From NCBI GenBank assembly GCA_038257155.1, contig JBBSJP010000033.1:1-51289 (forward strand): DNA of 51,289 nt, in the 5' to 3' direction. Below are positions 25,695 to 33,099 of the stretch, piece after piece. The notes beneath the pieces were generated by a model, which worked only from the letters and a program-made list of their open reading frames with translations, was not told where the DNA came from and made no database searches. This DNA comes from JANJTY01 sp038257155. Its GTDB lineage: Bacteria > Pseudomonadota > Gammaproteobacteria > Xanthomonadales > Xanthomonadaceae. The translations under genes and the position numbers were made by a program. Within the stretch, counting starts at the first letter, position 1, and the number at the start of each line of letters is the position of its first letter.

Positions 25695-25730
25695 GTCGGC
25701 TCCACCGCTGCGCGGCTTGAGCCGACCTAC
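25695..25730 (-). repeat. GTAG-headed REP (long-loop type)
   Basis: Read on the minus strand the element starts GTAGGTCGGCTCAAGCCGCG and closes with GAGCCGAC, a stem-loop with the GTAG head. It is the exact reverse complement of the element at 26408-26443. It lies between the DUF4166 gene start and the membrane protein gene. Confidence 0.85.
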
Positions 25731-25784
25731 GGGTGATGCGGCGGGAGCTACGGCTGTGGGGTGCTGTTCGGCCGCTGTCGGTTT

Positions 25785-26189
25785 CTACGCTGCGCGATCG
25801 ATGAATTGCTGCTTCACCGGATCGCGCAGCAGGACGATGATGGTGAACACGCCCAGCACCGTGCCGAAGGGCATGAAGGCGCATTCCACGGCAGCCATCA
25901 CCAGGCAGAAGGTGTAGTTGCGTCGCTGGGCGAGAAAGCGCCCTGCCGCCAGCACGCAGCCGGCCAAGGCCAGGCCGAGGGTGATGAAAACCACTGCTAC
26001 GGTGACGAAAACCCATCCCACGAAGGCGGGCGGTGGCCCCTTGCCCTCGTCCATGGTCTCTCCCGCAAAGATGATGAACAGGCCCATTGCCAGGTGGAGG
26101 AGCGGAAGCAGGGAGAACATGCCAGCCAGACCGGCTACCACGTAGTGGAAGATCGACAACAATCGGAGGTGTTCGTCGTCCTGTTTCAT
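25785..26189 (-). CDS. Hypothetical small membrane protein
   Basis: The 134-residue protein has three or four membrane helices (about 12-42, 55-85, 95-122) and a polar N-terminus (MKQDDEHLRLLSIFHYVVAGLAG). Close relatives with the LRLLSIFHYVVAG opening are common in gammaproteobacteria and planctomycetes, without a known function. AAGGGAG lies about ten bases before the ATG at 26187-26189. It is flanked on both sides by GTAG repeats, so it is a single-gene unit. Confidence 0.7.
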   Translation of the reverse strand: MKQDDEHLRLLSIFHYVVAGLAGMFSLLPLLHLAMGLFIIFAGETMDEGKGPPPAFVGWVFVTVAVVFITLGLALAGCVLAAGRFLAQRRNYTFCLVMAAVECAFMPFGTVLGVFTIIVLLRDPVKQQFIDRAA

Positions 26190-26297
26190 GTTTGGTCGGC
26201 TCCCTTGATCGCGTGGTGAATCCCGGGCGCATTGTGGCGCCTTTGCGCTGCTTGATCAGCCCGTCCTTCGAAGAACCGGTACAGGGTGCCGAGAAAC

Positions 26298-26320
26298 GGC
26301 GGCATGGGATGCCGCCCTAC
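26298..26320 (-). repeat. GTAG-headed REP, GGCGGCAT stem
   Basis: On the minus strand: GTAG, then an eight-base stem GGCGGCAT pairing with ATGCCGCC around a CCC-type loop. Same head, different stem from its neighbours. Confidence 0.8.
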
Positions 26321-26335
26321 GCCGCATGCGCCAGC

Positions 26336-26359
26336 GTAGGTCGGCACCCCTGTGCCGAC
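26336..26359 (+). repeat. GTAG-headed REP, GTCGGCA stem
   Basis: GTAG followed by GTCGGCAC and its complement GTGCCGAC closing on a short C/T loop. Lies 15 bases after the previous element and in the opposite orientation. Confidence 0.8.
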
Positions 26360-26407
26360 ATCGACCTGCAGCGGCCTGCGAATGGTCCCTTTCCCAACCC
26401 AGCCAAC

Positions 26408-26443
26408 GTAGGTCGGCTCAAGCCGCGCAGCGGTGGAGCCGAC
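26408..26443 (+). repeat. GTAG-headed REP (long-loop type)
   Basis: Same sequence as the element at 25695-25730 but on the other strand, with stem GTCGGCTC/GAGCCGAC and an inner GC-rich loop. Confidence 0.85.
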
Positions 26444-26533
26444 GCCGACGGACCTGGTGGGTGTCCGAATCCAGCGAGTCCGGCGGACGTTCGCGGGCAA
26501 TCAGGCGGCGCATTGCGCGGCACGAACGTGCCC

Positions 26534-27121
26534 TCAACGAACCCCGCTAAGCCCCACGAACTGCAGGAACTCGGCACGGGTGCGGGCGTCTTCGCGGAAT
26601 TCGCCCAGCATCTGGCTGGTGATCATCGATACGCCGGTCTTGTGTACGCCGCGCGTGGTCATGCACTGGTGGACGGCTTCGATCACCACGCCCACGCCGC
26701 GCGGCTTGAGTACCTGGTTGATGCAGCCGGCGATCTGCGCGGTGAGTTTTTCCTGCACCTGGAAACGCCGCGCATAGGTTTCCACCACGCGCGCCAGCTT
26801 GGAAATACCCACCACCTTGTTGGTCGGCAGATAGCCGACATGGGCGCGACCGATGATCGGCGCCATGTGGTGCTCGCAATGGCTGGAGAACTCGATGTTG
26901 CGCAGCACGATCAGCTCGTCATAGCCGGCGACTTCCTCGAAGGTGCGCGCCAGGTACTCGGCCGGGTCCTCGGCATAGCCGGAGAACCAGTCGCGATAGG
27001 CCTGCGCCACGCGCTTGGGCGTATCCAGCAGGCCTTCGCGGGCGGGATCTTCACCGGCCCATTGCAGCAGGGTGCGAACCGCCGCTTCTGCCGCTTCACG
27101 ACTGACCGGATCGCCCGCCAT
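26534..27121 (-). CDS. folE: GTP cyclohydrolase I, type IA
   Basis: The 195-residue protein converts GTP to dihydroneopterin triphosphate, the first step of folate and pterin synthesis. Zinc ligands are Cys82 and His85 in SSHCEHHMAP and Cys153 in HQCMTTRGVH; DTPKRVAQAYRDWFSGY and GYLPTNKVVGISKLARVVETYARR are family signatures. The ATG at 27119-27121 is chosen over an upstream TTG; it starts two bases after the mlaA stop, so folE is the last gene of the mla transcript. Joining folE to mla has no obvious functional reason. Confidence 0.95.
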   Translation of the reverse strand: MAGDPVSREAAEAAVRTLLQWAGEDPAREGLLDTPKRVAQAYRDWFSGYAEDPAEYLARTFEEVAGYDELIVLRNIEFSSHCEHHMAPIIGRAHVGYLPTNKVVGISKLARVVETYARRFQVQEKLTAQIAGCINQVLKPRGVGVVIEAVHQCMTTRGVHKTGVSMITSQMLGEFREDARTRAEFLQFVGLSGVR

Positions 27122-27123
27122 GC

Positions 27124-27930
27124 TCAACGCCTCCAGTCGATATTGGGAATCTCGTACTCGTAGTCCGGCGAAAGGTAATCCGGCAGGTCTTCGCTGCAGT
27201 CGCGAATCTGGCAGGCGCGGCGCTGGAAATACACCTCGCGCAGCAGCATGTACTCGTCTTCGGCACCTTGCATGAAAGTTTCCTCGGCCTTGAGCACCGA
27301 GGCGCGGGTGTCAATGCCGTACAGGAAGGTGATGGCCGGACCGTTGCGCTGGGCCAGCTCACTCAGCGGGCTGAAACGGGTGTTCACGCCCTTGCCAAGT
27401 GTGTCGCGCACCGTTCCCGAGCCGAACAGTGGGAGGACCAGATAGCGCGAGCGCTTCCATCCCCATTTGGCAAAGGTCTGGCCGAAATCCTTGTCGCGGC
27501 GGGGAATGCCGGCCTCCGTGGCCGGATCCAGAATGCCACCCAAGCCGAAGGTTGCATTCAACAGGAAACGTCCGGTGGCCGTGCCGGCCTGCCCGGGATG
27601 TCCCTGCAGCAACAGGTTCAAGGCCACGATGGGTTGCTGCAGATTGGTGAAGAAATGCCGCACGCCGGTGCGCACCAGGCGCGGGGTCACCTTGTCATAT
27701 CCCTTGGCGACCGGCCGCAGGAAGACCCTGTCGACAGCGCTGTTGAACTTGTACGAGCGCCGGTTGAAGCGTTCCCATGGATCCAGTACCGACCAGTCGG
27801 TGCCATTGCCGCTGGCGACGTAGGTCGATGCAAGCGGATCTTCCGCTGGCTGCTGGGCCGAAGCCGGCGGGCTGCCCAGAACCAACAGCAGCCCGGCAAG
27901 ACAGGCCGGCAGCACGTGTTTAGTCAGCAT
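27124..27930 (-). CDS. mlaA: Outer-membrane lipid asymmetry protein MlaA (VacJ)
   Basis: The 268-residue protein removes misplaced phospholipids from the outer leaflet of the outer membrane. The family core is clear: DPWERFNRRSYKFNSAVDRVFLRPVAKGYDKVTP near 49-82, FFTNLQQP, LNATFGLGGILDPATEAGIPRRDKDFGQTFAKWG, and VRDTLGKGVN. The N-terminus looks like an ordinary signal peptide ending ASA before QQ; no lipobox cysteine is present, unlike the E. coli lipoprotein. The start overlaps the end of mlaB by 11 bases. Confidence 0.93.
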   Translation of the reverse strand: MLTKHVLPACLAGLLLVLGSPPASAQQPAEDPLASTYVASGNGTDWSVLDPWERFNRRSYKFNSAVDRVFLRPVAKGYDKVTPRLVRTGVRHFFTNLQQPIVALNLLLQGHPGQAGTATGRFLLNATFGLGGILDPATEAGIPRRDKDFGQTFAKWGWKRSRYLVLPLFGSGTVRDTLGKGVNTRFSPLSELAQRNGPAITFLYGIDTRASVLKAEETFMQGAEDEYMLLREVYFQRRACQIRDCSEDLPDYLSPDYEYEIPNIDWRR

Positions 27931-28201
27931 CGCTTTCGCTCTCGATCCGGTGAGCCCGACACAGCGCATGGTAACGCGCCGGCAGGCCCGTCATGCGGGG
28001 TTCGCGACCACTGCGGACCCGAATCGCGTCGCGCAGGGCCTCCACCAGGGCTACGCCGGCGCTGTCGATCTGCCCGACCGCGGCAAGATCAATGCGTTCT
28101 ACCTGAGCGATCCGGCGCTGGGCGTCGCGCCACAAGGGCGCCAGATGCGCCACGGTGAGCGCGCCGCGCAGATTCAGCACGCTGTCTTCAGTCGTCGACA
28201 C
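27920..28201 (-). CDS. mlaB: STAS-domain protein MlaB
   Basis: The 93-residue product is a stand-alone STAS domain with the phosphoserine-type loop QIDSAGVALVEAL, as in MlaB, the cytoplasmic subunit that stabilises the MlaFE transporter. It starts with GTG at 28199-28201, overlapping the mlaC stop by 14 bases, and ends inside the mlaA start. The overlaps on both sides show tight coupling. Confidence 0.9.
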   Translation of the reverse strand: MSTTEDSVLNLRGALTVAHLAPLWRDAQRRIAQVERIDLAAVGQIDSAGVALVEALRDAIRVRSGREPRMTGLPARYHALCRAHRIESESDAD

Positions 28202-28805
28202 GCAGACTGCCTTCGCGCAATTGTGCGGTTACCTGATCCAGGCTCTGGCGGCGCAGCAGTTCATCGAACTGGCCGCGATAGGTCTGCACGTAGGAGATGC
28301 CCTCGACGATCACGTCAAACATCAGCCAGTCGTTGCCGACGCGGCGGAACATGTAATGCAGCTGCACCGGCTCGGCATCGCGCGGGCGGATTTCGGTCTG
28401 CACGCGCACCAGGGCGCCATCGCGCAGCTCGGTTTCGCCGGTAACCCGCACTTCGATGTCCGGATTGAACTCGAGCACGGCACCGCCGTAGCGGCGCATC
28501 AGCTGATCGGACAAGGCCTCGGCAAAGGCGCTGATCTGCTCGGGGCTGGCACTGCGGCTGTGCCGCGCCAGCACCAGGCGCGCCGAGTACTCGCGATCGA
28601 AAACGGAGTCGAGTTCGCTGCGGATAAAGGCAAACAGTACCTTGTCGTCGGCGCGGAATTCCTCGCGTCGCTCGACAATCGTCTTCAGCACCTGGTCGGT
28701 GCGCTGCTCCACGATGTCGCGAGGGCGCTGGCCGTTCTGCGCCAGTGCCTGGGCGAAACCGCCGAGTGCCAGGAGTGTCGCCGCCACGAGGGACAGGGTT
28801 TTCAT
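28188..28805 (-). CDS. mlaC: Periplasmic phospholipid-binding protein MlaC
   Basis: The 205-residue protein has a signal peptide (MKTLSLVAATLLALGGFAQA, cleavage near ALA-QN) and the MlaC/Ttg2D fold: LVLARHSRSASPEQISAFAEALSDQLMRRYG, LHYMFRRVGNDWLMFDVIVEGISYVQTYRGQFDELL. It ferries phospholipids between the MlaA complex and MlaFEDB. The ATG is three bases after the mlaD stop. Confidence 0.95.
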   Translation of the reverse strand: MKTLSLVAATLLALGGFAQALAQNGQRPRDIVEQRTDQVLKTIVERREEFRADDKVLFAFIRSELDSVFDREYSARLVLARHSRSASPEQISAFAEALSDQLMRRYGGAVLEFNPDIEVRVTGETELRDGALVRVQTEIRPRDAEPVQLHYMFRRVGNDWLMFDVIVEGISYVQTYRGQFDELLRRQSLDQVTAQLREGSLRVDD

Positions 28806-28808
28806 GCA

Positions 28809-29321
28809 TTACTCCTTGGGCGATGACTCGCCGGGTGGGTCCTTCGGGGTCTCGGCTGCGTCGCCCTCCTCGCCACTGCCGAACATGAACTTGCCGATCA
28901 GCTGCTCCAGCACAACGGCGCTCTGGGTCAGGTAGATCTCTTCGCCCTGCTTGAGCGCTTCCGGGTCGCCACCCGGCGCCAGTCCGATATAGCGCTCGCC
29001 GAGCAGGCCAGCGGTGTAGATCGAGGCGGAAGTATCGGAAGGAATCTCGCCAGCCGCCTGTGCCAGACGCAATGTGACGATCGCATCGAAGCTGACCGGG
29101 TCCAGCGTGATGCCGGACACCTCACCGACCTTGACGCCGGCGATCTTGACCGGCGCGCGCGCCTTCAGTTCGCCGGTATTGGTGAAACGCGCAGTAACTT
29201 CGTAGCTGTCGCCCTGCAGCCGGCCTTTGGCATCGGTCGAGGCAAAGGCCAGCACCAGGGCACAGGCAAAGCCCATCAGGATGAAGGCGGCGACCGACCA
29301 CTCGAGTTTTGATGAGCCCAT
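28809..29321 (-). CDS. mlaD: MCE-domain subunit MlaD
   Basis: The 170-residue protein has one N-terminal membrane helix (about 9-27) and an MCE domain (about 38-115; VTARFTNTGELKARAPVKIAGVKVGEVSGI, GLLGERYIGLAPGG), then a helical and acidic tail (GSGEEGDAAETPKD). Six copies form the periplasmic ring of the Mla transporter. Nine bases separate its start from the end of mlaE. Confidence 0.95.
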   Translation of the reverse strand: MGSSKLEWSVAAFILMGFACALVLAFASTDAKGRLQGDSYEVTARFTNTGELKARAPVKIAGVKVGEVSGITLDPVSFDAIVTLRLAQAAGEIPSDTSASIYTAGLLGERYIGLAPGGDPEALKQGEEIYLTQSAVVLEQLIGKFMFGSGEEGDAAETPKDPPGESSPKE

Positions 29322-29330
29322 GGTGAATCC

Positions 29331-30071
29331 TCAGTAAAGCGTGGCGCTGATGATGAAATCGAGAAACAGCACCATCAAGGAGCCCTGTACCACCGACCGC
29401 GTGGTGGCGAGGGATGTTCCCTCGATGGTGGGCTCGGCGTGGTAACCGACGAAACAGGCGATCAGGGTGCAGACGAAGCCGAAGATCAGGGCCTTCACGA
29501 AGGCCTGGCCGAAATCCTCGGTCAGGCTGACGCTGCCCTGCAGCGCCGACCAGTAGTGGCCCTCGTCAACGCCCAGCACATGCACGGCCTGGAACCAGCC
29601 GCCCAGGATGGCGAAGGCGCAGAACACCGCGCACAACAGCGGCACGCTGAGCATTCCGGCAACGAAGCGCGGCACCACGACTTTCTTGACCGGATCGATG
29701 GCCATCATCGACAGGGCCATGATCTGGTCGGTGGCCCGCATCAGGCCCAGTTCGGCGGCCATCGCCGAGCCGGCACGGCCACAGAACAGCAATGCGGTCA
29801 GCACCGGGCCAAGCTCGCGGAACAGGCTGAGGCCCAGCAGGGTGCCAAGCGCATTGCTGGCGCCAAAGGTCTCCAGGGTGCGGTAGCCCTGCAGGGACAT
29901 CACCAGACCAACGAAGCCGCCGCCCACCGCCACGATCGGCACCGAGCGCGCACCGATCGAATAAAGCTGGCGCAGGGTGTCGCCGAACTGGCCCTGGGTC
30001 ATGCGGATGCCGCCCAGGATGCGCAGTGCAAACACGCCGATGCGGCCGATATCGAGGATGCCCTCACGCAT
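29331..30071 (-). CDS. mlaE: Mla transporter permease MlaE
   Basis: The 246-residue inner-membrane permease carries the family motifs GARSVPIVAVGGGFVGLVMSLQGYRTLETFG, FRELGPVLTALLFCGRAGSAMAAELG and YHAEPTIEGTSLATTRSVVQGSL. The ATG at 30069-30071 (MREG) is preferred: GGGAG lies eight bases upstream and it overlaps the mlaF stop by eight bases. An earlier in-frame start at 30119 would add a proline-rich extension inside mlaF and is less likely. Confidence 0.94.
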   Translation of the reverse strand: MREGILDIGRIGVFALRILGGIRMTQGQFGDTLRQLYSIGARSVPIVAVGGGFVGLVMSLQGYRTLETFGASNALGTLLGLSLFRELGPVLTALLFCGRAGSAMAAELGLMRATDQIMALSMMAIDPVKKVVVPRFVAGMLSVPLLCAVFCAFAILGGWFQAVHVLGVDEGHYWSALQGSVSLTEDFGQAFVKALIFGFVCTLIACFVGYHAEPTIEGTSLATTRSVVQGSLMVLFLDFIISATLY

Positions 30072-30879
30072 GCGGCTGGCTCCCGGCGGCGCCGGCGGCG
30101 CCGGCGGCGCTGTAGTCAAACGGAATCGGCCCGTCGGGGGCGCCGTCGAGGAACTGGCGGATCAGCGGATCGCGGCACTCGGCCAGTTCAGCCGGCGAGC
30201 CGTCGAAGCCGATGCGGCCATCCGCCACCACCAGCACATGGTCGGCAATCGCGAGGGATTCGTGCACGTGGTGGGTGATGACCACGCTGGTCATGCCGAG
30301 ACTCTGGTTGAGGCCGCGGATCAGCTGCAGTACCACGCCGCTGGCGATTGGATCCAGGCCGGTCAGTGGCTCGTCGTAAAGCACCAGGGGCGGATCCATC
30401 ACCAGCGCCCGCGCCAGCGCAACGCGACGCGCCATGCCGCCGGAAAGCTGCTGCGGTGCGAGGTGCCCGGCCTGCATCAGGCCCACGGCATTGAGCTTCA
30501 TCCGCACCAGGCGCTGGATCAGCACCTCCGGCAAATCGGTATGCACGCGCAACGGCAGGGCGACGTTCTCGAACACCGACAGATCGGTGAGCAGGCCATT
30601 GCCCTGCAGCAGCACGCCGATGCGGCGACGCAGCGCAAACAGCTCGGCATGCGCCAGCGGATAGACCTCGCCGAGCACCTCGATGCGACCTGCCGTCGGG
30701 GCCAGCTCGCCAGTGCTCGCATGCAGCAGGGTGGACTTGCCAGCGCCGCTGGGGCCGAGAATCACCGTCAGCGCGCCAGTTGGAATCTCGAAGCTGGCAT
30801 CGTCGAGAATCACGCGCCCGCTGCGCGCCAGTCGCACATTGGTGAATCGCAGGGCAGGGGCGCTTGAATCGTCGGTCAT
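30064..30879 (-). CDS. mlaF: Mla transporter ATPase MlaF
   Basis: The 271-residue ABC ATPase has Walker A GPSGAGKST (42-50), signature LSGGM (145-149) and Walker B LYDEP with Glu170, followed by ITHHVHESL. It drives phospholipid movement with MlaE, MlaD and MlaB. The ATG at 30877-30879 starts the protein at the usual place; longer readings run through untranslated leader. The C-terminus ends in Ala/Gly repeats (GAAGAAG) encoded by a GCCGGCGGC tandem, which differs from the E. coli protein. Confidence 0.95.
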   Translation of the reverse strand: MTDDSSAPALRFTNVRLARSGRVILDDASFEIPTGALTVILGPSGAGKSTLLHASTGELAPTAGRIEVLGEVYPLAHAELFALRRRIGVLLQGNGLLTDLSVFENVALPLRVHTDLPEVLIQRLVRMKLNAVGLMQAGHLAPQQLSGGMARRVALARALVMDPPLVLYDEPLTGLDPIASGVVLQLIRGLNQSLGMTSVVITHHVHESLAIADHVLVVADGRIGFDGSPAELAECRDPLIRQFLDGAPDGPIPFDYSAAGAAGAAGSQPHA

Positions 30880-31031
30880 TATTGGAATTCTTCTGGCCGG
30901 CCAACGGCGCTGCAGAGTATGCGGCAAGGGCCCGACGCTGGCGTGCGCGGGGGTTTGAATGCAGCTTGGCGGATGCCACCTTGGTTTGAATGCGCTGAAG
31001 AGCGGCTGAAGGGCGGGTGGCAAGTGCCGTT

Positions 31032-31124
31032 GGAGGGCGCATCTTGATGCGCCGCTGCGCGGTGCTGAAAAGTGTCAGCTTGGCGTTGAGCCGAGCCGCA
31101 ACGGCGGATCAAGATCCGCCCTCC
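31032..31124. repeat. Facing pair of GGAG-headed REPs
   Basis: 31032-31053 reads GGAGGGCGCATCTTGATGCG and closes its stem with GCGCC; 31103-31124 is the facing relative with GGCGGATC/GATCCGCC. Spacer of about 49 bases. A close relative with the same order and spacing lies at 50969-51059. The head is GGAG instead of GTAG. Confidence 0.8.
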
Positions 31125-31192
31125 AGTTCGAAGCGTAGTGACGCCCAACATCGCTTGATCCGGGACGAGGCAAGAACTCATCACCTCGCCGC

Positions 31193-31224
31193 GTTGGGCT
31201 TCACTGCGCTCAGCGCCAACCTAC
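31193..31224 (-). repeat. GTAG-headed REP, GTTGG stem
   Basis: On the minus strand: GTAGGTTGGCGCTGAGCGCA followed by the closing CCCAAC. It lies 18 bases downstream of the antiporter stop and can form a stem-loop at the end of that transcript. Confidence 0.75.
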
Positions 31225-31242
31225 CAAAGCGGAATCACTCCG

Positions 31243-33054
31243 CTATTTGGACGCCGCCTTGTCCCTCAATTGCGCTTCGCGCGCCTCATCGGCCTCGAAC
31301 AGGCTCTGCAGTTCGCGCAGCGCTTCCTTCGAGGTGGCCACGAGCGCGGCCTCGTCGTCATACACCAGGTGCTGCTCGCGCAGCAGGGCTTCGTCGTGTT
31401 CGCGGAAACGTTGGGTACGTTCTCGCGCCACCTCGGGTGACAGCCCAAGGGCCGCCATCACCTGCTCGGAGATTTCCAGCGAGCCTGCAAAGCTTTCGCG
31501 GATCACGCCATCCACGCCCAGATCCATCAGCTTGAAAGCATGCTGGCGGTTGCGGGCGCGAGCGAACACCTTGAGATGCGGGTACTGGCGTTTCACCAGA
31601 CGCGCGGTGCGGATATTGGCCTCCGGATCATCCGTGGTCAGCACGAAGACCTCGGCCCGATCGGCATGCGCCGCGCGCAACAGTTCGGGCCGCGCCGGAT
31701 CGCCAAAATAGATCGAATTGCCGAAGCGCCGGGACATGTCGACCTGTTCGGGGCTGTTCTCCAGCGCGGTGAAGGGAATCTGCTGGGCCTTGAGTATTCG
31801 CCCGACGATCTGCCCCATGCGCCCGAAGCCCGCAATGATGACGCGCGGATGCTCGTGGTCGATGTTGTCGAAGGCGCGCTTGGGCTTGTCCTTTTCCGCC
31901 GCTGCCAGAAAGCGCGTTGCCATGATCAGCAGCAGTGGGGTCAGGGCCATCGACAAGCCCACCACCACCACCAGCATGTCGCGCAGCGCCGTCTCGATCA
32001 GCCCGGACTTGAAGGCTTCGGCAAACACCACGAAGCCGAATTCCCCGCCCATGCCCAGCATGGTTGCCAGCATCAGGGCCGAGCGCCAGGGCAGGCCCGC
32101 CATGCGCCCGACGCCAACCAGCAGCAGCGCCTTCAGTGCCAGCAGCCCAAGCACGCCAGCCGCGATCAGCACCGGATGACGGACCATCACGTCCAGGTCA
32201 ATGCTCATGCCAACCGCGATGAAGAACAGACCCAGCAGCAGGCCCTTGAAGGGTTCGATATGCGCTTCCAGCTCGTGCCGGTACTCGCTATCGGCCAGCA
32301 GCACACCGGCCAGGAAGGCGCCCAGGCCCATGCTCAGGCCAACCTGTTCCATCAGCCACGCCGTGCCGATCACCACGGCCAACGCAGTGGCGGTGAACAC
32401 TTCAACGATCTTGGTCTGCGCCACCGCACGCAGCACATAACGCAGCAGGAAGCGCCCGCCGAACACCACCAATGCAATCACGCCGACCGCACGCAGCACC
32501 GCGTCCATGCTCGGCGCCGACTGTTCCAGCGCCTTGGCCTCACCCAGCAGCGGAATCGCCGCCAGCAACGGAATGGCGACGATGTCCTGGAACAGCAGGA
32601 TGGCAAAGGTCAGGCGACCATAATCCGTGGTCAGGGCCTTGCGCTCGGCCAGCAACTGCAGACCGACGGCGGTCGAAGACAGCGCCAGGCCCATGCCGAT
32701 GATCAGCATCGCCTTCCAGCCCCAACCAAAATGGAAGGCCAGCATCACCGCCGCCAACACCGCGGTCGAAGCGAAGACTTGCATTGCCCCGAAGCCAAAC
32801 ACCCCGCGCCGCATCACCCACAGCCGTGCCGGCGACAGCTCCAGGCCGATCACGAACAACATCATCACGACGCCGAACTCGGAGGCCGCCAGGGTGGTTT
32901 CCACATCATCGATCAGGCCGAACGCATGCGGCCCGATCAGCACGCCAGCGGCCAGGTAGCCCAGCACCGCCGACAGCCCGAAGCGCCGGAACAACGGCAC
33001 CGCGATCGCGGTGGCGATCAGGAAGATCAGGGCGAGATCGAGAAAACCGTGCAT
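31243..33054 (-). CDS. KefB/KefC-type cation:proton antiporter with RCK domain
   Basis: The 603-residue protein has 12 or so membrane helices of the CPA2 family (1-385), including the conserved LLFQDIVAIP with Gln156 and Asp157, a cytoplasmic TrkA-N/RCK domain (GFGRMGQ at 409-415, then YFGDPARPELLRAAHAD), and a C-terminal tail (REHDEALLREQ). Length and layout match KefB/KefC, glutathione-gated potassium efflux systems that protect against electrophiles. No KefG/KefF partner gene is adjacent. The ATG at 33052-33054 gives the family N-terminus (MHGFLDLALIFL). Confidence 0.92.
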   Translation of the reverse strand: MHGFLDLALIFLIATAIAVPLFRRFGLSAVLGYLAAGVLIGPHAFGLIDDVETTLAASEFGVVMMLFVIGLELSPARLWVMRRGVFGFGAMQVFASTAVLAAVMLAFHFGWGWKAMLIIGMGLALSSTAVGLQLLAERKALTTDYGRLTFAILLFQDIVAIPLLAAIPLLGEAKALEQSAPSMDAVLRAVGVIALVVFGGRFLLRYVLRAVAQTKIVEVFTATALAVVIGTAWLMEQVGLSMGLGAFLAGVLLADSEYRHELEAHIEPFKGLLLGLFFIAVGMSIDLDVMVRHPVLIAAGVLGLLALKALLLVGVGRMAGLPWRSALMLATMLGMGGEFGFVVFAEAFKSGLIETALRDMLVVVVGLSMALTPLLLIMATRFLAAAEKDKPKRAFDNIDHEHPRVIIAGFGRMGQIVGRILKAQQIPFTALENSPEQVDMSRRFGNSIYFGDPARPELLRAAHADRAEVFVLTTDDPEANIRTARLVKRQYPHLKVFARARNRQHAFKLMDLGVDGVIRESFAGSLEISEQVMAALGLSPEVARERTQRFREHDEALLREQHLVYDDEAALVATSKEALRELQSLFEADEAREAQLRDKAASK

Positions 33055-33099
33055 GCAAACCGTTGCGGTGAGAGTCGGGCGATGATAGCCCGACGCGCC

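Larger units (their letters stand above)
26190..26533. other. Gene-free interval with a cluster of three GTAG REPs
   Basis: The 344 bases between the membrane protein gene and the end of folE carry three REP stem-loops (listed separately) and no gene. Open frames here are translated repeats. The stem-loops may serve to end the long mla-folE transcript. Confidence 0.7.
30880..31242. other. Interval between mla and the antiporter gene, with REPs
   Basis: The 363 bases hold no gene. The left 150 bases are the leader and promoter region of the mla operon (no clear boxes fixed). From 31032 to 31224 three REP stem-loops follow (listed separately), which also form the downstream region of the antiporter gene. 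Confidence 0.65.

Noticed and set aside
26186..26500. Frames reading through the REP cluster
   Set aside because: The translated sequence is made of the repeat elements themselves (RWIRTP, GSTAARLEPTY) and recurs at other REP sites.
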